Origin: Ferruginivarius sediminum
GTDB taxonomy: Bacteria > Pseudomonadota > Alphaproteobacteria > Kiloniellales > Rhodovibrionaceae
Direction of reading: 5' to 3'
NCBI RefSeq assembly: GCF_003344765.1
Contig: NZ_QPMH01000012.1
Coordinates: forward strand, 1 to 64,000
Length of the DNA: 64,000 bases
The notes below the pieces were generated by a model that saw only the letters and a program-made list of their open reading frames with translations, was not told where the DNA came from and did not search any database. Position numbers and translations under genes: made by a program. Positions 1-9,567 of this stretch are shown one piece after another (position 1 is the stretch's first letter; every line of letters starts with the position of its first letter).

Positions 1-117
1 GAGCAGCAGGCCGCCGGCGTCTCCCCCGGCTACGTCCGCCTCGCCGTCGGCCTGGAGCACATCGACGACATCCTCGCCGACGTCGAACGCGGCCTCGCCG
101 CCGCGACGGGAAGCTAG
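1..117 (+). CDS. C-terminal end of a PLP-dependent Cys/Met metabolism (transsulfuration-type) enzyme, partial
   Basis: The last 38 codons of a gene that begins before the window, ending in TAG at 115-117. The peptide has the [18 protein letters not shown] signature found at the C-terminus of O-acetylhomoserine/O-succinylhomoserine sulfhydrylases and cystathionine synthases and lyases. In this fold family (type I PLP enzymes) the stretch contributes to binding the substrate carboxylate. Too little is present to say which family member it is; O-acetylhomoserine aminocarboxypropyltransferase is the best guess because of the [17 protein letters not shown] wording. Confidence 0.6.
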   Translation, partial: EQQAAGVSPGYVRLAVGLEHIDDILADVERGLAAATGS

Positions 118-152
118 GCCGCGTAACAGGAATAAGTCACAGGGCAGGGGAC

Positions 153-181
153 GGCGGAATGCGCCTATGGCGTGTTCCGCC
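153..181. terminator. Hairpin between convergent genes, probable bidirectional terminator
   Basis: GGCGGAA at 153-159 pairs with TTCCGCC at 175-181. Inside it CGCC pairs with GGCG around a TAT loop, and two wobble pairs bridge the halves, giving an almost continuous 13-pair stem. It lies between the stop codons of two convergent genes and is followed by a weak T-containing stretch (TTACCTGTCTT). Confidence 0.55.
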
Positions 182-194
182 TTACCTGTCTTGA

Positions 195-1553
195 TTAGCC
201 AGTTGCGGCGGGCCGCGCGCGCACCGACGTATCGGGCGGGTTCAGGACATCGTCGAGCAGCCGCCCGATTCCAGTGTCCAATTCGCCGTGCAGGGTCGCG
301 GTGACCAGGCGGTCGGTGCGTTCGCTGTCGAGGAGCGGCGCGATCAGAGTGCGCGTTTTCTCCACGATCTCTGCGTCCGACAGCGCCGTTTCCGGGTCTC
401 CGCGCGTGGTCGTCTCGCCCGAATTCAGAACTTGACCATCGGTCGTTGCGATCTCCATCTCGCACCAGCGCTCGGCCGGGAAGCGCGCGTTGAAGCGGTC
501 GTCGGGGATCAGTTCAACGCGCGCGGCCAGGTCCAGCGTGCGCCGGTCGGTGAGGGCGGAGCCGGCGATTTCGTCCGCGCCCAGCCGCCCATAGCGCAGC
601 AGCGCGGCAACCGGAAACGCGATGGCATACTGTGCCTCGTCACCGTTTGCCGGTGCATGCCCCGCAAGGCGGACACCTTCGGTAAATGTCCTGATACGGA
701 TACGGGCGATACTGTCCGCCAGCACCTCGCCTTGCAGCTTCGCCGCAGCTTCCAGCGCCGGCTGGGCCCAGCGGCAAACGGGGTAGGGCTTGAAGTACTG
801 CTCCTCGACCCGCCAGCATGTCCCGAGGTCGGCCCAGAGGTCCGAGACATCATTGCTTTCGATCAGCTCCGAGGAGCCGGCGCGGAAGCCGTCCCGCGCC
901 ATCAACGTCGCTGCGACGCCGGCGAACGCACCCATCTGCGAGCCGTCCTTCAGCATGCTGGGCTGGTCGATGACCCGCATCATCAGCCCGCGCGGGGCAT
1001 AGAACTCCGCCGCGCCGAGCGCCGAGGCACTGTGTTCGCCATCGAGGCCAAGTGTCCGTGCACCAAGGGCGGCGACGCCAAGCGCGTTCCAGGCACCGGA
1101 TGTGTGGTACTGCGGCGATATCCTGTGCAGCGCGATGCCCGCGCGGGTGGCGATCTCGTAGCCGACGAGCAAACGCAGGATCAATTCGCCCAGATCGCAG
1201 GTGCCATCGGTGTCGGTGAAGGCAAGCAACCCGGGCGCCGTTGCTGCGCCGACGTGGCCCTTGCATAGGCGGTGGCCGTCGTGCCCGTCCAGACTGTCGG
1301 TCGCGCCCGCGCCGGCCATTGCGGCGACAGGAGCGGCGACGCGTCTGCCATCCAGCGGCAAGCGGGCGCCCGATGCACCAGCCGGGTAGACCGCGGCCAC
1401 GTGGTCGCGAAGCAGCCGGCCCGTCTCGGTGTGTGTACCGGCCAACATGACAGCGATGGTGTCCAACAGGCACCGACGCGTGGCGTGAAAGGCGGTTTCT
1501 GGAACGTCCTTCGCCCGAAGGCCGTGAATGAAATCCTGAACCTGGCCGGCCAT
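195..1553 (-). CDS. MmgE/PrpD family protein (2-methylcitrate dehydratase-like)
   Basis: About 452 residues, normal for the family. The N-terminal part has the helical-bundle wording of MmgE/PrpD proteins (RRCLLDTIAVMLAG near residue 28, then a glycine/alanine-rich segment with SLDGHDGH and KGHVGAATAPGLLAF). The C-terminal half has the PYPVCRWAQPALEAA and FPVAALLRYG motifs. Characterised members dehydrate 2-methylcitrate (propionate catabolism) or cis-aconitate, but the family also contains many enzymes of unknown substrate, and no prpB/prpC neighbour is present, so the substrate is unassigned. The start is chosen at the ATG (MAGQVQDF). An in-frame GTG at 1601 would add 16 residues, and neither has a convincing Shine-Dalgarno sequence. 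Confidence 0.85.
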   Translation of the reverse strand: MAGQVQDFIHGLRAKDVPETAFHATRRCLLDTIAVMLAGTHTETGRLLRDHVAAVYPAGASGARLPLDGRRVAAPVAAMAGAGATDSLDGHDGHRLCKGHVGAATAPGLLAFTDTDGTCDLGELILRLLVGYEIATRAGIALHRISPQYHTSGAWNALGVAALGARTLGLDGEHSASALGAAEFYAPRGLMMRVIDQPSMLKDGSQMGAFAGVAATLMARDGFRAGSSELIESNDVSDLWADLGTCWRVEEQYFKPYPVCRWAQPALEAAAKLQGEVLADSIARIRIRTFTEGVRLAGHAPANGDEAQYAIAFPVAALLRYGRLGADEIAGSALTDRRTLDLAARVELIPDDRFNARFPAERWCEMEIATTDGQVLNSGETTTRGDPETALSDAEIVEKTRTLIAPLLDSERTDRLVTATLHGELDTGIGRLLDDVLNPPDTSVRARPAATG

Positions 1554-1657
1554 CCCTTGAACCCCAGGCGCTGTTTCAACCTCGTACCTTCCTAGGCACA
1601 CGGACGGTGCGGACGCAATGCCTTCCGTCCGTTGATTGTCGTGTCGATTGCCGTGGA

Positions 1658-2473
1658 TCAGGGCAGGTGCCGCTCCATGATCGCGTTGTAGCGCGGCGTT
1701 GCCTTCAACCGGCGCAGCGCCTTGTTGAAACGGCGCAACGCAGCGGCGCTTTCCTGATGCCGACGGGGGAAGATGACGTGCAAGGTCGTCTTGTCGACGA
1801 CCAGGTCAATCGCTTTGAGGTCGATCGGGGTCTGGAGCCGCTTTTTCGTGATCCGCGCCTGGATCGGCTCGGTCAGGACGAAGTCCACGCGACCGTGTGC
1901 AAGCAGCTCGAAGCAGCGAGTCATCGTGGCCGGGGTTTCCCGCTCCAGTGAGCCGATCAGCGTTTTGGCCGCGGCAGTGTCCGTTAGTTCGTATCCCAGC
2001 GGATAGCAGTAGCGCAGTCCTGCGGGATCCTTGAGGCTGTCGGCATCCAGTGCGCTGCCTGCCTTGACGAAGGGGCGCATCGCGGTCCGCAGCACCGGTT
2101 CTGAATAGAGAAAGTCCGCCGTTCTCTCGGCCGTGCGAACGTAGGGGAATGTCGCCACATACTTGCCGGCGAGTGTTTCCCGATAGCCGCGTTTCCATGG
2201 GCGGAAGCTGACATCGACCTCGCGGCCAAGAAGCTGGAAGACCTCCCGGACGATGTCCGTGATCATCCCACCACCCGGTAGATCCGAGCCGGTGAAGGGG
2301 GCGTAGTCATTGCCTGTTACCAGCCGGACCGTTGCGTGGCCGCTATAGCGTTCGTCAGCATACGCAAGACCACAAGCGGCCATAACCGCCGAGGCGGTTG
2401 CAAGAAACAATGCGTAGACATGCGGCGAAACCCGATGGGCAAGACGCTTTGACCGCGACATCCTCGAAGTCAT
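1658..2473 (-). CDS. Periplasmic solute-binding protein, family 3 (amino-acid-type)
   Basis: About 271 residues. A basic N-terminus followed by a hydrophobic stretch (VYALFLATASAVMAACGLAYA) is a Sec signal peptide with probable cleavage after AYA. The mature part starts with VRLVTGNDYAPFTG and continues with GGGMITDIVREVFQLLG and FPYVRTAERTADFLYSEPV, the ligand-binding layout of bacterial SBP_bac_3 proteins. No permease or ATPase is next to it, so it may serve a distant transporter or be a stand-alone sensor-type binding protein. The upstream in-frame ATG at 2539 would place an unlikely 22 basic residues before the signal peptide, so the ATG at 2473 is preferred. Confidence 0.75.
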   Translation of the reverse strand: MTSRMSRSKRLAHRVSPHVYALFLATASAVMAACGLAYADERYSGHATVRLVTGNDYAPFTGSDLPGGGMITDIVREVFQLLGREVDVSFRPWKRGYRETLAGKYVATFPYVRTAERTADFLYSEPVLRTAMRPFVKAGSALDADSLKDPAGLRYCYPLGYELTDTAAAKTLIGSLERETPATMTRCFELLAHGRVDFVLTEPIQARITKKRLQTPIDLKAIDLVVDKTTLHVIFPRRHQESAAALRRFNKALRRLKATPRYNAIMERHLP

Positions 2474-3874
<1,401 letters not shown>

Positions 3875-3909
3875 ATCTTCGGGGAGCGGGGTAGGCGTAT
3901 CGCGGGTGG

Positions 3910-5046
3910 TCAGTCGGGCTCGCGTCCGTCGATATGTGACGAAAAGCGGCTTTGAAACGCGTGAGCCTGTTGCTCCGCGTCCAGGCCGGTGCGGCTCGGA
4001 CCATTATGTTTGTAGCCGTCGAAGATGTCCGCGAAGTCGTCGGCGATCCTCTCGAACGCACCGAGGATCGCCGGATCGAAATGCTCGGGCCGCGTTCGGC
4101 CGTCACCCTTGGTTATCAGTTCGACGGCCGTGGCGTGATCGAAGCCGTCCTTGTAGGGGCGGCGGCTACGCAAGGCATCGTAGACGTCGCACAGGCTCAT
4201 GATGCGGGCGGGGAGGGGGATGTCGCTGCCTGAAAGACCGTCTGGATAGCCGCTGCCGTCCCATCGCTCGTGATGACTGCGGGCGATTTTTGCACCCATT
4301 ACAAGATAGTTGGACTGGCCGCCGCTGAGTATCTGTTCGCCGATAATAGTGTGCCGCTTCATAACCGCCCATTCCTCCGGGCTGAGGGGGCCCGCCTTGA
4401 GGAGAATGTGGTCGGGAATGCCGATCTTACCGATATCGTGCATCGGGCTGGCATGGGCGATCGTGTCGACGAAGTCTTCGCCCATGCCCAGTGCGTTGGC
4501 CAGATGCTTCGTATATTCGCTGATCCGATTGATGTGCTCGCCGGTCTCGTGGTCCCTCGATTCCCCGGCACGGGTCAGGATCAGCACCGTCTCGGTCAGA
4601 TTGTCGTTCAGTTGCCGGGTTTTCGTTTCGACCTGTTCCTGCAGGGACTCGTTGAAAATCTCAATCGAGTGGGCATAGCGCTGCTGCATCTCCGAAAGCC
4701 GGCGACGCTGCAACAGATTCCCCAGACGGGCCGTGAGGACATCCTTGCCGATCGGCATGGTCGCGACATCGTCGACCTGCTCCCAGACTTGGACGGGTAG
4801 CCGTTCGCGCTCTTTCATGGACACGAGGAGAAGGACAGGGGCGACCAGCGGCGATTGATCCTCCCTCCAACTTGCCAGCTCGTCCTGGCGTTCCTTGAGG
4901 TTGCGCAGGTCCGTGACAACAATGTCGTAACGGCCTGCGACACGCTTATCCGGTGCCAGACGGTCGGTATCGTGATCGTCCGCCAGATGATTCTCCAGAA
5001 GCCGGCGGTTGGCGTCGCTGTTAATCATCAACAGGATGTCAGGCAT
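3910..5046 (-). CDS. Response-regulator-like protein with HD-GYP domain (cyclic di-GMP phosphodiesterase)
   Basis: 378 residues. The N-terminal ~115 residues resemble a receiver domain with an aspartate at about 46 (IVVTDL), but the lysine that should precede the proline at the end of the domain is a methionine (TMPIGK), so phosphorylation control is doubtful. A helical linker (about 114-150) leads to an HD-GYP domain with MHDIGKIGIPDH (about 202-213) and an intact HHERWDGSGYPDG (about 258-270). These are the metal and signature residues of enzymes that hydrolyse cyclic di-GMP to pGpG or GMP. The start at 5046 overlaps the upstream receiver gene by 8 bases. It is the last gene of a KaiC-like/receiver/HD-GYP operon, which suggests that the ATPase module feeds into cyclic di-GMP turnover. 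Confidence 0.88.
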   Translation of the reverse strand: MPDILLMINSDANRRLLENHLADDHDTDRLAPDKRVAGRYDIVVTDLRNLKERQDELASWREDQSPLVAPVLLLVSMKERERLPVQVWEQVDDVATMPIGKDVLTARLGNLLQRRRLSEMQQRYAHSIEIFNESLQEQVETKTRQLNDNLTETVLILTRAGESRDHETGEHINRISEYTKHLANALGMGEDFVDTIAHASPMHDIGKIGIPDHILLKAGPLSPEEWAVMKRHTIIGEQILSGGQSNYLVMGAKIARSHHERWDGSGYPDGLSGSDIPLPARIMSLCDVYDALRSRRPYKDGFDHATAVELITKGDGRTRPEHFDPAILGAFERIADDFADIFDGYKHNGPSRTGLDAEQQAHAFQSRFSSHIDGREPD

Positions 5047-5410
5047 GGCTACCGCTCGAAACATCTTGGATGAGCTTTGACAGGACCGCCACGGAAACAG
5101 GTTTTTTCAACGTTCCCCGGGCGCCGTGAGCGCTACCCAGCGCTTCGAGCCGCTCTTGATTGGGCGGATAGATGACGAAGAACGCAGTGCCATGCTCGTG
5201 GAGCCATTCGCATGTCCGCCAGAGGTCCTTGCCGAATCCGACGACGTCGATGAAAACAAGGTCCGGTGCAGGATTCGAGGCGATGGCGGACTCCAGATCG
5301 TCAAGGGACTGGAACGCCTGTGCGGCCGCGCCTTGGCGCGCGAGCACCTCCAGCATCAATTGCGCATTCCGCCGACCCTTGCTCACGATGTAGACGTTCG
5401 GGCCGGACAT
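5039..5410 (-). CDS. Small receiver-domain (CheY-like) protein, probably degenerate
   Basis: 123 residues. The pattern fits a single response-regulator receiver domain: VYIVSKGRRNAQLMLEVL at the start, an aspartate at about 55 in LVFIDVVGF, and LKKPVSV (lysine about 102-103) at the end. The acidic pair that normally follows the first strand and binds magnesium is replaced by SKGRR, so the aspartate may not be phosphorylated in the usual way. Its start codon shares one base with the stop of the KaiC-like gene (TGATG), and its end overlaps the HD-GYP gene, so the three are translated from one message. Likely an adaptor between the ATPase and the phosphodiesterase; this is inference. Confidence 0.75.
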   Translation of the reverse strand: MSGPNVYIVSKGRRNAQLMLEVLARQGAAAQAFQSLDDLESAIASNPAPDLVFIDVVGFGKDLWRTCEWLHEHGTAFFVIYPPNQERLEALGSAHGARGTLKKPVSVAVLSKLIQDVSSGSHA

Positions 5411-6945
5411 CAGGCAAAGGGCGTGTGCGCGCCGTTGCCGCCGTTCGGTGCAGATGTGGCGCCGTTACCCTGCACGGGAGGCTCCACTTCCCCGGCGGTT
5501 TCCGATATTTGCGGCGTTCCGGAAAGGATGCCCTGCAAGCCCCGCAACGGCGGTCCCACCTTCAAGCCATAGCGGGTGATATCGAACTGCCTGATGGACT
5601 TCTCGAAGTTGCTCGTCCGCTTTTTCAGGATGCCGACGCTTTTTTGCATCGTGCCGCCGATCTCGAAATACCGGAGCAGGACGATAGTATCGGCGAGATA
5701 GCTGATGCCGGTATTCGTGACCCTCAGGTCGGCGCTGGCGACGGTATCAATTTCGTTCGGGAGTATGACCGTGACCCCCATATTCATCAGATAACGGCAC
5801 AGCGCGTGCATGTGCTGTGTCAGCCGGTCGCTGCGGATGGTAAGTTGGTAGCCGGAAATACTATCGAGCATGACAATCCGCGTGCCGTTCCGCTCGACCT
5901 CGTGGCGGACTTCTTCGGCGAACTGATCGGCCGTGGAGGTCAGGGCTTCCATCTCCTTGATGACAAGAGTTCCCTGCTCGATCATCCGGTCGACCGGGAT
6001 GTTTATGGCGCGACAGCGTTCTATCAGAATATTGCGCTGTTCCTCGAAGGCGAACACGACCGAGCGCTCGCCGCGCCCAGCGGCTTCCTTCATGAACTGC
6101 AGACCGAAGGTTGTCTTGCCGACACCGCTTGGCCCGGAGACGATCGTCGTGGTACCCCTTTCCAGCCCGCCATGAAGCATCTGATCGAGGTCCGGGATAC
6201 CTGAGCTGATCGGCTCGCCGGCGAAATCGCAGTGATACTCGCCTGGCATAAGCCGGGGGTAGATCACGGCACCCGTCGGGCCAAGCTCCATATCGTGTCT
6301 ACCCTTCTTGAAGCCCGAGCCGCGAAACTTGGCGACAGTGACGCACCGGCGTGACTCGTCGTGTTCGATTTCCAGGATACCATCCACCAGGAAGCGGACA
6401 TCGTTATCCGGAGCCTCGGGACTGCTCTCAGACGTCAGCAGTACGGTCGCCTCCTGAGAATCGAGGTAACGTACGAAACCCAGGACCTGCTTGCGGAACT
6501 GAAAGGCGTCGGGGCTGAGATACCGGAGCTGTGTGATCGAGTCGACGACGACCCGCTTCGGCTTGCACTCCTCGACCTTGGCTGTGATCTCTTCCACGAG
6601 CGGCGCACGCTCAACCTCCGCCGGATTGAAAATGTCGTAACTTTCGTTGTCCGTGAAGAATTCCTTGTCGGGGGAGACGTCCAGGAATTCGACGTTATCG
6701 ACTGCCAAGTTCTGTTTTATTGCATTCTCTTTAAGTTGCGAAGCAGCTTCACCCAAACTGATAAAAAGTGTCTTGTCTCCTGGGGATGCCGTCAGAAAGT
6801 GAAATCCGAGCGTGGTCTTTCCGGCGCCTGGGCCGCCGCGGACGAGATAAGCCTTCCCGGGGATGAACCCGCCTTGAAGTATATGATCGAGACCCGCGAT
6901 CCCACTCGATAGACGATCCGCGGTGCGTGGGCTACTATCAGGCAT
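5410..6945 (-). CDS. KaiC-like double RecA-domain ATPase
   Basis: About 512 residues with two tandem KaiC domains. Domain 1 has Walker A GGPGAGKTT (about 37-45) and domain 2 has GPSGVGKTT (about 271-279). The paired catalytic glutamates are intact in domain 2 (FEEQ, about 301-302) but read GEA in domain 1. In the domain 2 loop that carries the Ser-Thr phosphorylation pair of cyanobacterial KaiC, this protein has Ser-Tyr (TGISYLADT, about 415-416). No kaiA or kaiB is nearby, so it is not a clock protein in the cyanobacterial sense; such homologues in proteobacteria are linked to signalling and stress. The start at 6945 is chosen because AAGGAAATC precedes its ATG at good spacing; an ATG at 6978 and a GTG at 7005 are also in frame. 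Confidence 0.88.
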   Translation of the reverse strand: MPDSSPRTADRLSSGIAGLDHILQGGFIPGKAYLVRGGPGAGKTTLGFHFLTASPGDKTLFISLGEAASQLKENAIKQNLAVDNVEFLDVSPDKEFFTDNESYDIFNPAEVERAPLVEEITAKVEECKPKRVVVDSITQLRYLSPDAFQFRKQVLGFVRYLDSQEATVLLTSESSPEAPDNDVRFLVDGILEIEHDESRRCVTVAKFRGSGFKKGRHDMELGPTGAVIYPRLMPGEYHCDFAGEPISSGIPDLDQMLHGGLERGTTTIVSGPSGVGKTTFGLQFMKEAAGRGERSVVFAFEEQRNILIERCRAINIPVDRMIEQGTLVIKEMEALTSTADQFAEEVRHEVERNGTRIVMLDSISGYQLTIRSDRLTQHMHALCRYLMNMGVTVILPNEIDTVASADLRVTNTGISYLADTIVLLRYFEIGGTMQKSVGILKKRTSNFEKSIRQFDITRYGLKVGPPLRGLQGILSGTPQISETAGEVEPPVQGNGATSAPNGGNGAHTPFA

Positions 6946-7223
6946 GAGGATTTCCTTGCTGGCCTCCGTGGCATCCATTGGTATCGCGCCCCGCGAGAAA
7001 AACACGCATAAAGTTAAATGAATATTAATCTGATTCGATGAACATAATCATGAAAATTATCAGTATTTAAGGTGTTAAACTGAGGAGTTGTGAGAGGGCA
7101 ATTTCTAAAGTTTCGCAGTGTATATTTGGCATGATTGCAAATTGCTCTCGGATGATTCCCGAATGTTTTTCCCTTGCGTCACCTTCGTTTGGTTGTTGAG
7201 GACTCGAATTGGACGGAGAGGCT
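6946..7223. promoter_or_regulatory. AT-rich divergent promoter region of the KaiC-like operon and the EAL-like gene
   Basis: The stretch at about 7005-7200 is strikingly AT-rich for this window and separates divergently transcribed genes, so it must hold both promoters. I see no clear operator palindrome. The lower GC content continues into the first few hundred bases of the rightward gene. Confidence 0.4.
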
Positions 7224-8621
7224 ATGAGCTCTAACAAGTCCAAGACTCTCTGGGAGAAATTTGCCCAGTTGTTCGGCACGTATCCAGACTCGAATACGAC
7301 GGAGTATTCGAAGTCCATTATTGCTGGCGAAGCTGATGCACAAGAGGCATTTTCAAGACTTGACCGCTTGTTTCAATCGCATCAGAAGGTTGCGCTTGGT
7401 CGAGTTCATTTATTGAATCTCGAAGACCTTGTTGTCAGAAAAATCACGAATAGAGAAGAAACGCTGAAGCGTTTGCGAGAGATCGCCGAAAGCGTCATAC
7501 GAGATTTCGCTGGTCCACATGATGAGTTCCAACTGGATGAACAGACTAATGCGACACTCTACTTTCCCACACTGACCCGCGAGGCCGGCCAATTGAAGCT
7601 AGCGGCGTTGGCAGACGCGATCGTGGACCGAATTCGCGCAGATCAGCCAAAACTTGCCGATCTTCGGCATAGCGCGAAAACAGTAGGAATTGACCGGCAA
7701 TCCTTCGTGCAACACATCTCGTCGAGAGACCGGCGGCTTTCCGATGCCAGCGCAATTCAGGCGGAAAAACGCCGTCTTGAAGCAGGGAACCGCGCGGTGA
7801 CCGCCATGGGGAGCACGCGGCAGAACGTTGCTGACCACCCTTTGGAGGAACTGCCGTACTGGCGCCGGGTTCTGGAAAACCAGGAACACGAGATTCCCCA
7901 GAATGCCGCCGTCCGATTCAGCGCGGTCTGGCGCGTCAAGGTCGAGATGGTCACGGGCCGCCTCTGCCGGGTGAGTCTGGGGGAGATGGAGGTCGACGCC
8001 GACGACCGATTTCGTGGAGACGTGACGGATGTGCGCCGGGCCCAACTCGATAGTTACCTGTTGGCTACAACCATATCGCACGTTGCCGGAATGATCGAAC
8101 AGGGGCGGCAGGTTATACACGTTGTCCCAGTATCGTTTCGAAGTATCGAGCGGGACCCGCATCGGCTCAAGGTCATGGGCGTGCTCCGCTCGGCGCCCGA
8201 AGAGGTCCGTCGGCTGATCGTTTGCGAGATCGTCGAGCTGCCGCCCGATGCGAGCGTCCAGCGGCTGCAAGAGCCATTCACGCGAATCCAATCCTTGTGC
8301 CGCTCCGCTATGGCTCAACTGAGGCTTTCAACGGCCAACCTTCGCGGCTGGCGCAACGTCGGAATCAGGGCGGTGGGCGTCGAACTGCCGGCCGAACTGG
8401 CGCCAACCCGCGATCTTGTGCGCCGGCTGGATGCATTTTCGTTCAAGGCGCGAGCCACCAGTCTGACGCCGTACATATGGGGCGTCGACACAAAGCTGAC
8501 GGCGGCTGCGAGCTTGGCGGCGGACTTCGGGTACCTGAGCGGCAATTTGCTGGATAGACTGCTTGGCGACGTGGACACGGCGAGGCGCCTGACCCTGAAG
8601 GAACTTTACCTCGCCAGTTAG
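7224..8621 (+). CDS. Uncharacterised protein, possible degenerate EAL-like C-terminal domain
   Basis: 465 residues from the ATG at 7224, preceded by GGACGGAGAGG; a TTG at 7209 is also in frame. No signal peptide or membrane segment is evident. Residues about 35-215 are charged and mostly helical in character. From about 232 the wording FSAVWRVKVEMVTGRL, then HVVPVSFRSIERDPHRLKV, RRLIVCEIVELP, and GIRAVGVELPAEL with DFGYLSGNLLDRLL near the end follows the strand-helix rhythm of EAL domains. The EAL, metal-binding and catalytic residues are absent, so if the relation is real it would be a non-catalytic, possibly ligand-sensing, domain. Its position opposite a KaiC-like/HD-GYP operon supports a signalling role. 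The first ~400 bases look lower in GC than the rest. Confidence 0.7.
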   Translation: MSSNKSKTLWEKFAQLFGTYPDSNTTEYSKSIIAGEADAQEAFSRLDRLFQSHQKVALGRVHLLNLEDLVVRKITNREETLKRLREIAESVIRDFAGPHDEFQLDEQTNATLYFPTLTREAGQLKLAALADAIVDRIRADQPKLADLRHSAKTVGIDRQSFVQHISSRDRRLSDASAIQAEKRRLEAGNRAVTAMGSTRQNVADHPLEELPYWRRVLENQEHEIPQNAAVRFSAVWRVKVEMVTGRLCRVSLGEMEVDADDRFRGDVTDVRRAQLDSYLLATTISHVAGMIEQGRQVIHVVPVSFRSIERDPHRLKVMGVLRSAPEEVRRLIVCEIVELPPDASVQRLQEPFTRIQSLCRSAMAQLRLSTANLRGWRNVGIRAVGVELPAELAPTRDLVRRLDAFSFKARATSLTPYIWGVDTKLTAAASLAADFGYLSGNLLDRLLGDVDTARRLTLKELYLAS

Positions 8622-8721
8622 TCACGGCTGATTAAGGTTGTGCGAGCGGGCTTCCGTTCGTGCATATAGGCTGACATGTCCGTGGCTTTGACACGATTGG
8701 GCAAGCAAGAGGAGCCGACCC

Positions 8722-9243
8722 ATGGACGCCGCCGAACTACGCGCAAGGCAGAAGCCGCTCAAGGACCGCTACAAGGAAAACCCCGGAAGCGCGATTGTAA
8801 CCTCGCGTGCCGAAGGCAGGCTGGCCGACGATGACATTGCCTGCGCCGTCGATGGTTGGCGTGGCCAGGTTGTGGCGGGCCTGCATCCCTCGACGGGCGG
8901 CGACGGAAGCCAGGCGTGCTCGGCCGACATCCTGCTGCGTGCGCTCGTCGCCTGTGCAGGTGTCACGCTGAAAAGCGTGGCGACGGCCATGGGTGTCAAT
9001 CTGCGCGACGCGCGCGTGGTCGCCGAGGGCGACTGGGACGCGCGCGGGACGTTGGGAATCGACAAGCAGGCGCCGGTCGGATTGAGCGACGTACGCCTGA
9101 CCTTCACGCTGGACACGGACGCCGACGATGCGACGGTGACCAAGCTCATCCAGCTTACCGAGCGGTTCTGCGTGATCTATCAGACGCTCAAGAATCCGCC
9201 GCGCGTCACGACGGAAACGCAGGCTACGCGGGCGGCTGGTTGA
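8722..9243 (+). CDS. OsmC/Ohr family peroxide-reducing protein
   Basis: 173 residues. The OsmC fold is indicated by the glycine-rich start of the core and by two conserved cysteines, C78 in ALVACAGVTLKS and C150 in TERFCVIYQTL, which form the redox pair that reduces organic hydroperoxides in characterised members. It belongs to the longer OsmC-like subfamily rather than classic OhrA. A short space separates it from the upstream gene, and its end faces minE. Physiological substrate not determinable. Confidence 0.85.
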   Translation: MDAAELRARQKPLKDRYKENPGSAIVTSRAEGRLADDDIACAVDGWRGQVVAGLHPSTGGDGSQACSADILLRALVACAGVTLKSVATAMGVNLRDARVVAEGDWDARGTLGIDKQAPVGLSDVRLTFTLDTDADDATVTKLIQLTERFCVIYQTLKNPPRVTTETQATRAAG

Positions 9244-9291
9244 TTCCAGCCGCAAATACCTGCGGGCGGTCCGGCGGCGCGGCGCGTTCCG

Positions 9292-9567
9292 TCAGGCGCT
9301 GCGCCGCTGCTCCCGAGGGGCGGTTTCGGGCAGCTCGATGTTGACTTCCAGCGTCGCCACGTCACTGCCCCGGTCGAGCGCCACCTGGACCTTGTCGTCG
9401 TCGATGGCGACGTACTTCTTCACGACCTCAAGCAGGTCCCGCTGCAACTGCGGCAGGTAGTCGGCGCCGTCGCGTCCGGCACGCTCGTGCGCCAGAAGGA
9501 TTTGCAGCCGCTCGCGCGCCTGCGGCGCCGAGGCCGGTTGCCGCTTGAAAAAGTCGAGCAGCTTCAT
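9292..9567 (-). CDS. minE: Cell division topological specificity factor MinE
   Basis: 91 residues, normal length. The N-terminal MKLLDFFKR is the amphipathic membrane-targeting segment, and RERLQILLAHERAG is the anti-MinCD segment that binds MinD and stimulates its ATPase. The C-terminal half is the topological specificity domain. Last gene of minCDE; its ATG overlaps the minD stop by 4 bases. MinE drives the pole-to-pole oscillation that keeps the division septum at mid-cell. Confidence 0.97.
   Translation of the reverse strand: MKLLDFFKRQPASAPQARERLQILLAHERAGRDGADYLPQLQRDLLEVVKKYVAIDDDKVQVALDRGSDVATLEVNIELPETAPREQRRSA

Noticed and set aside
5266..6204. Rightward open frame opposite the KaiC-like and receiver genes
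   Set aside because: Shadow of the coding strand; the leftward genes have Walker motifs and receiver residues, and this frame has none.
5410..6945. A circadian clock operon
   Set aside because: Only a KaiC-like ATPase is present, with no KaiA or KaiB, and the Ser-Thr site is changed; a clock function cannot be claimed.
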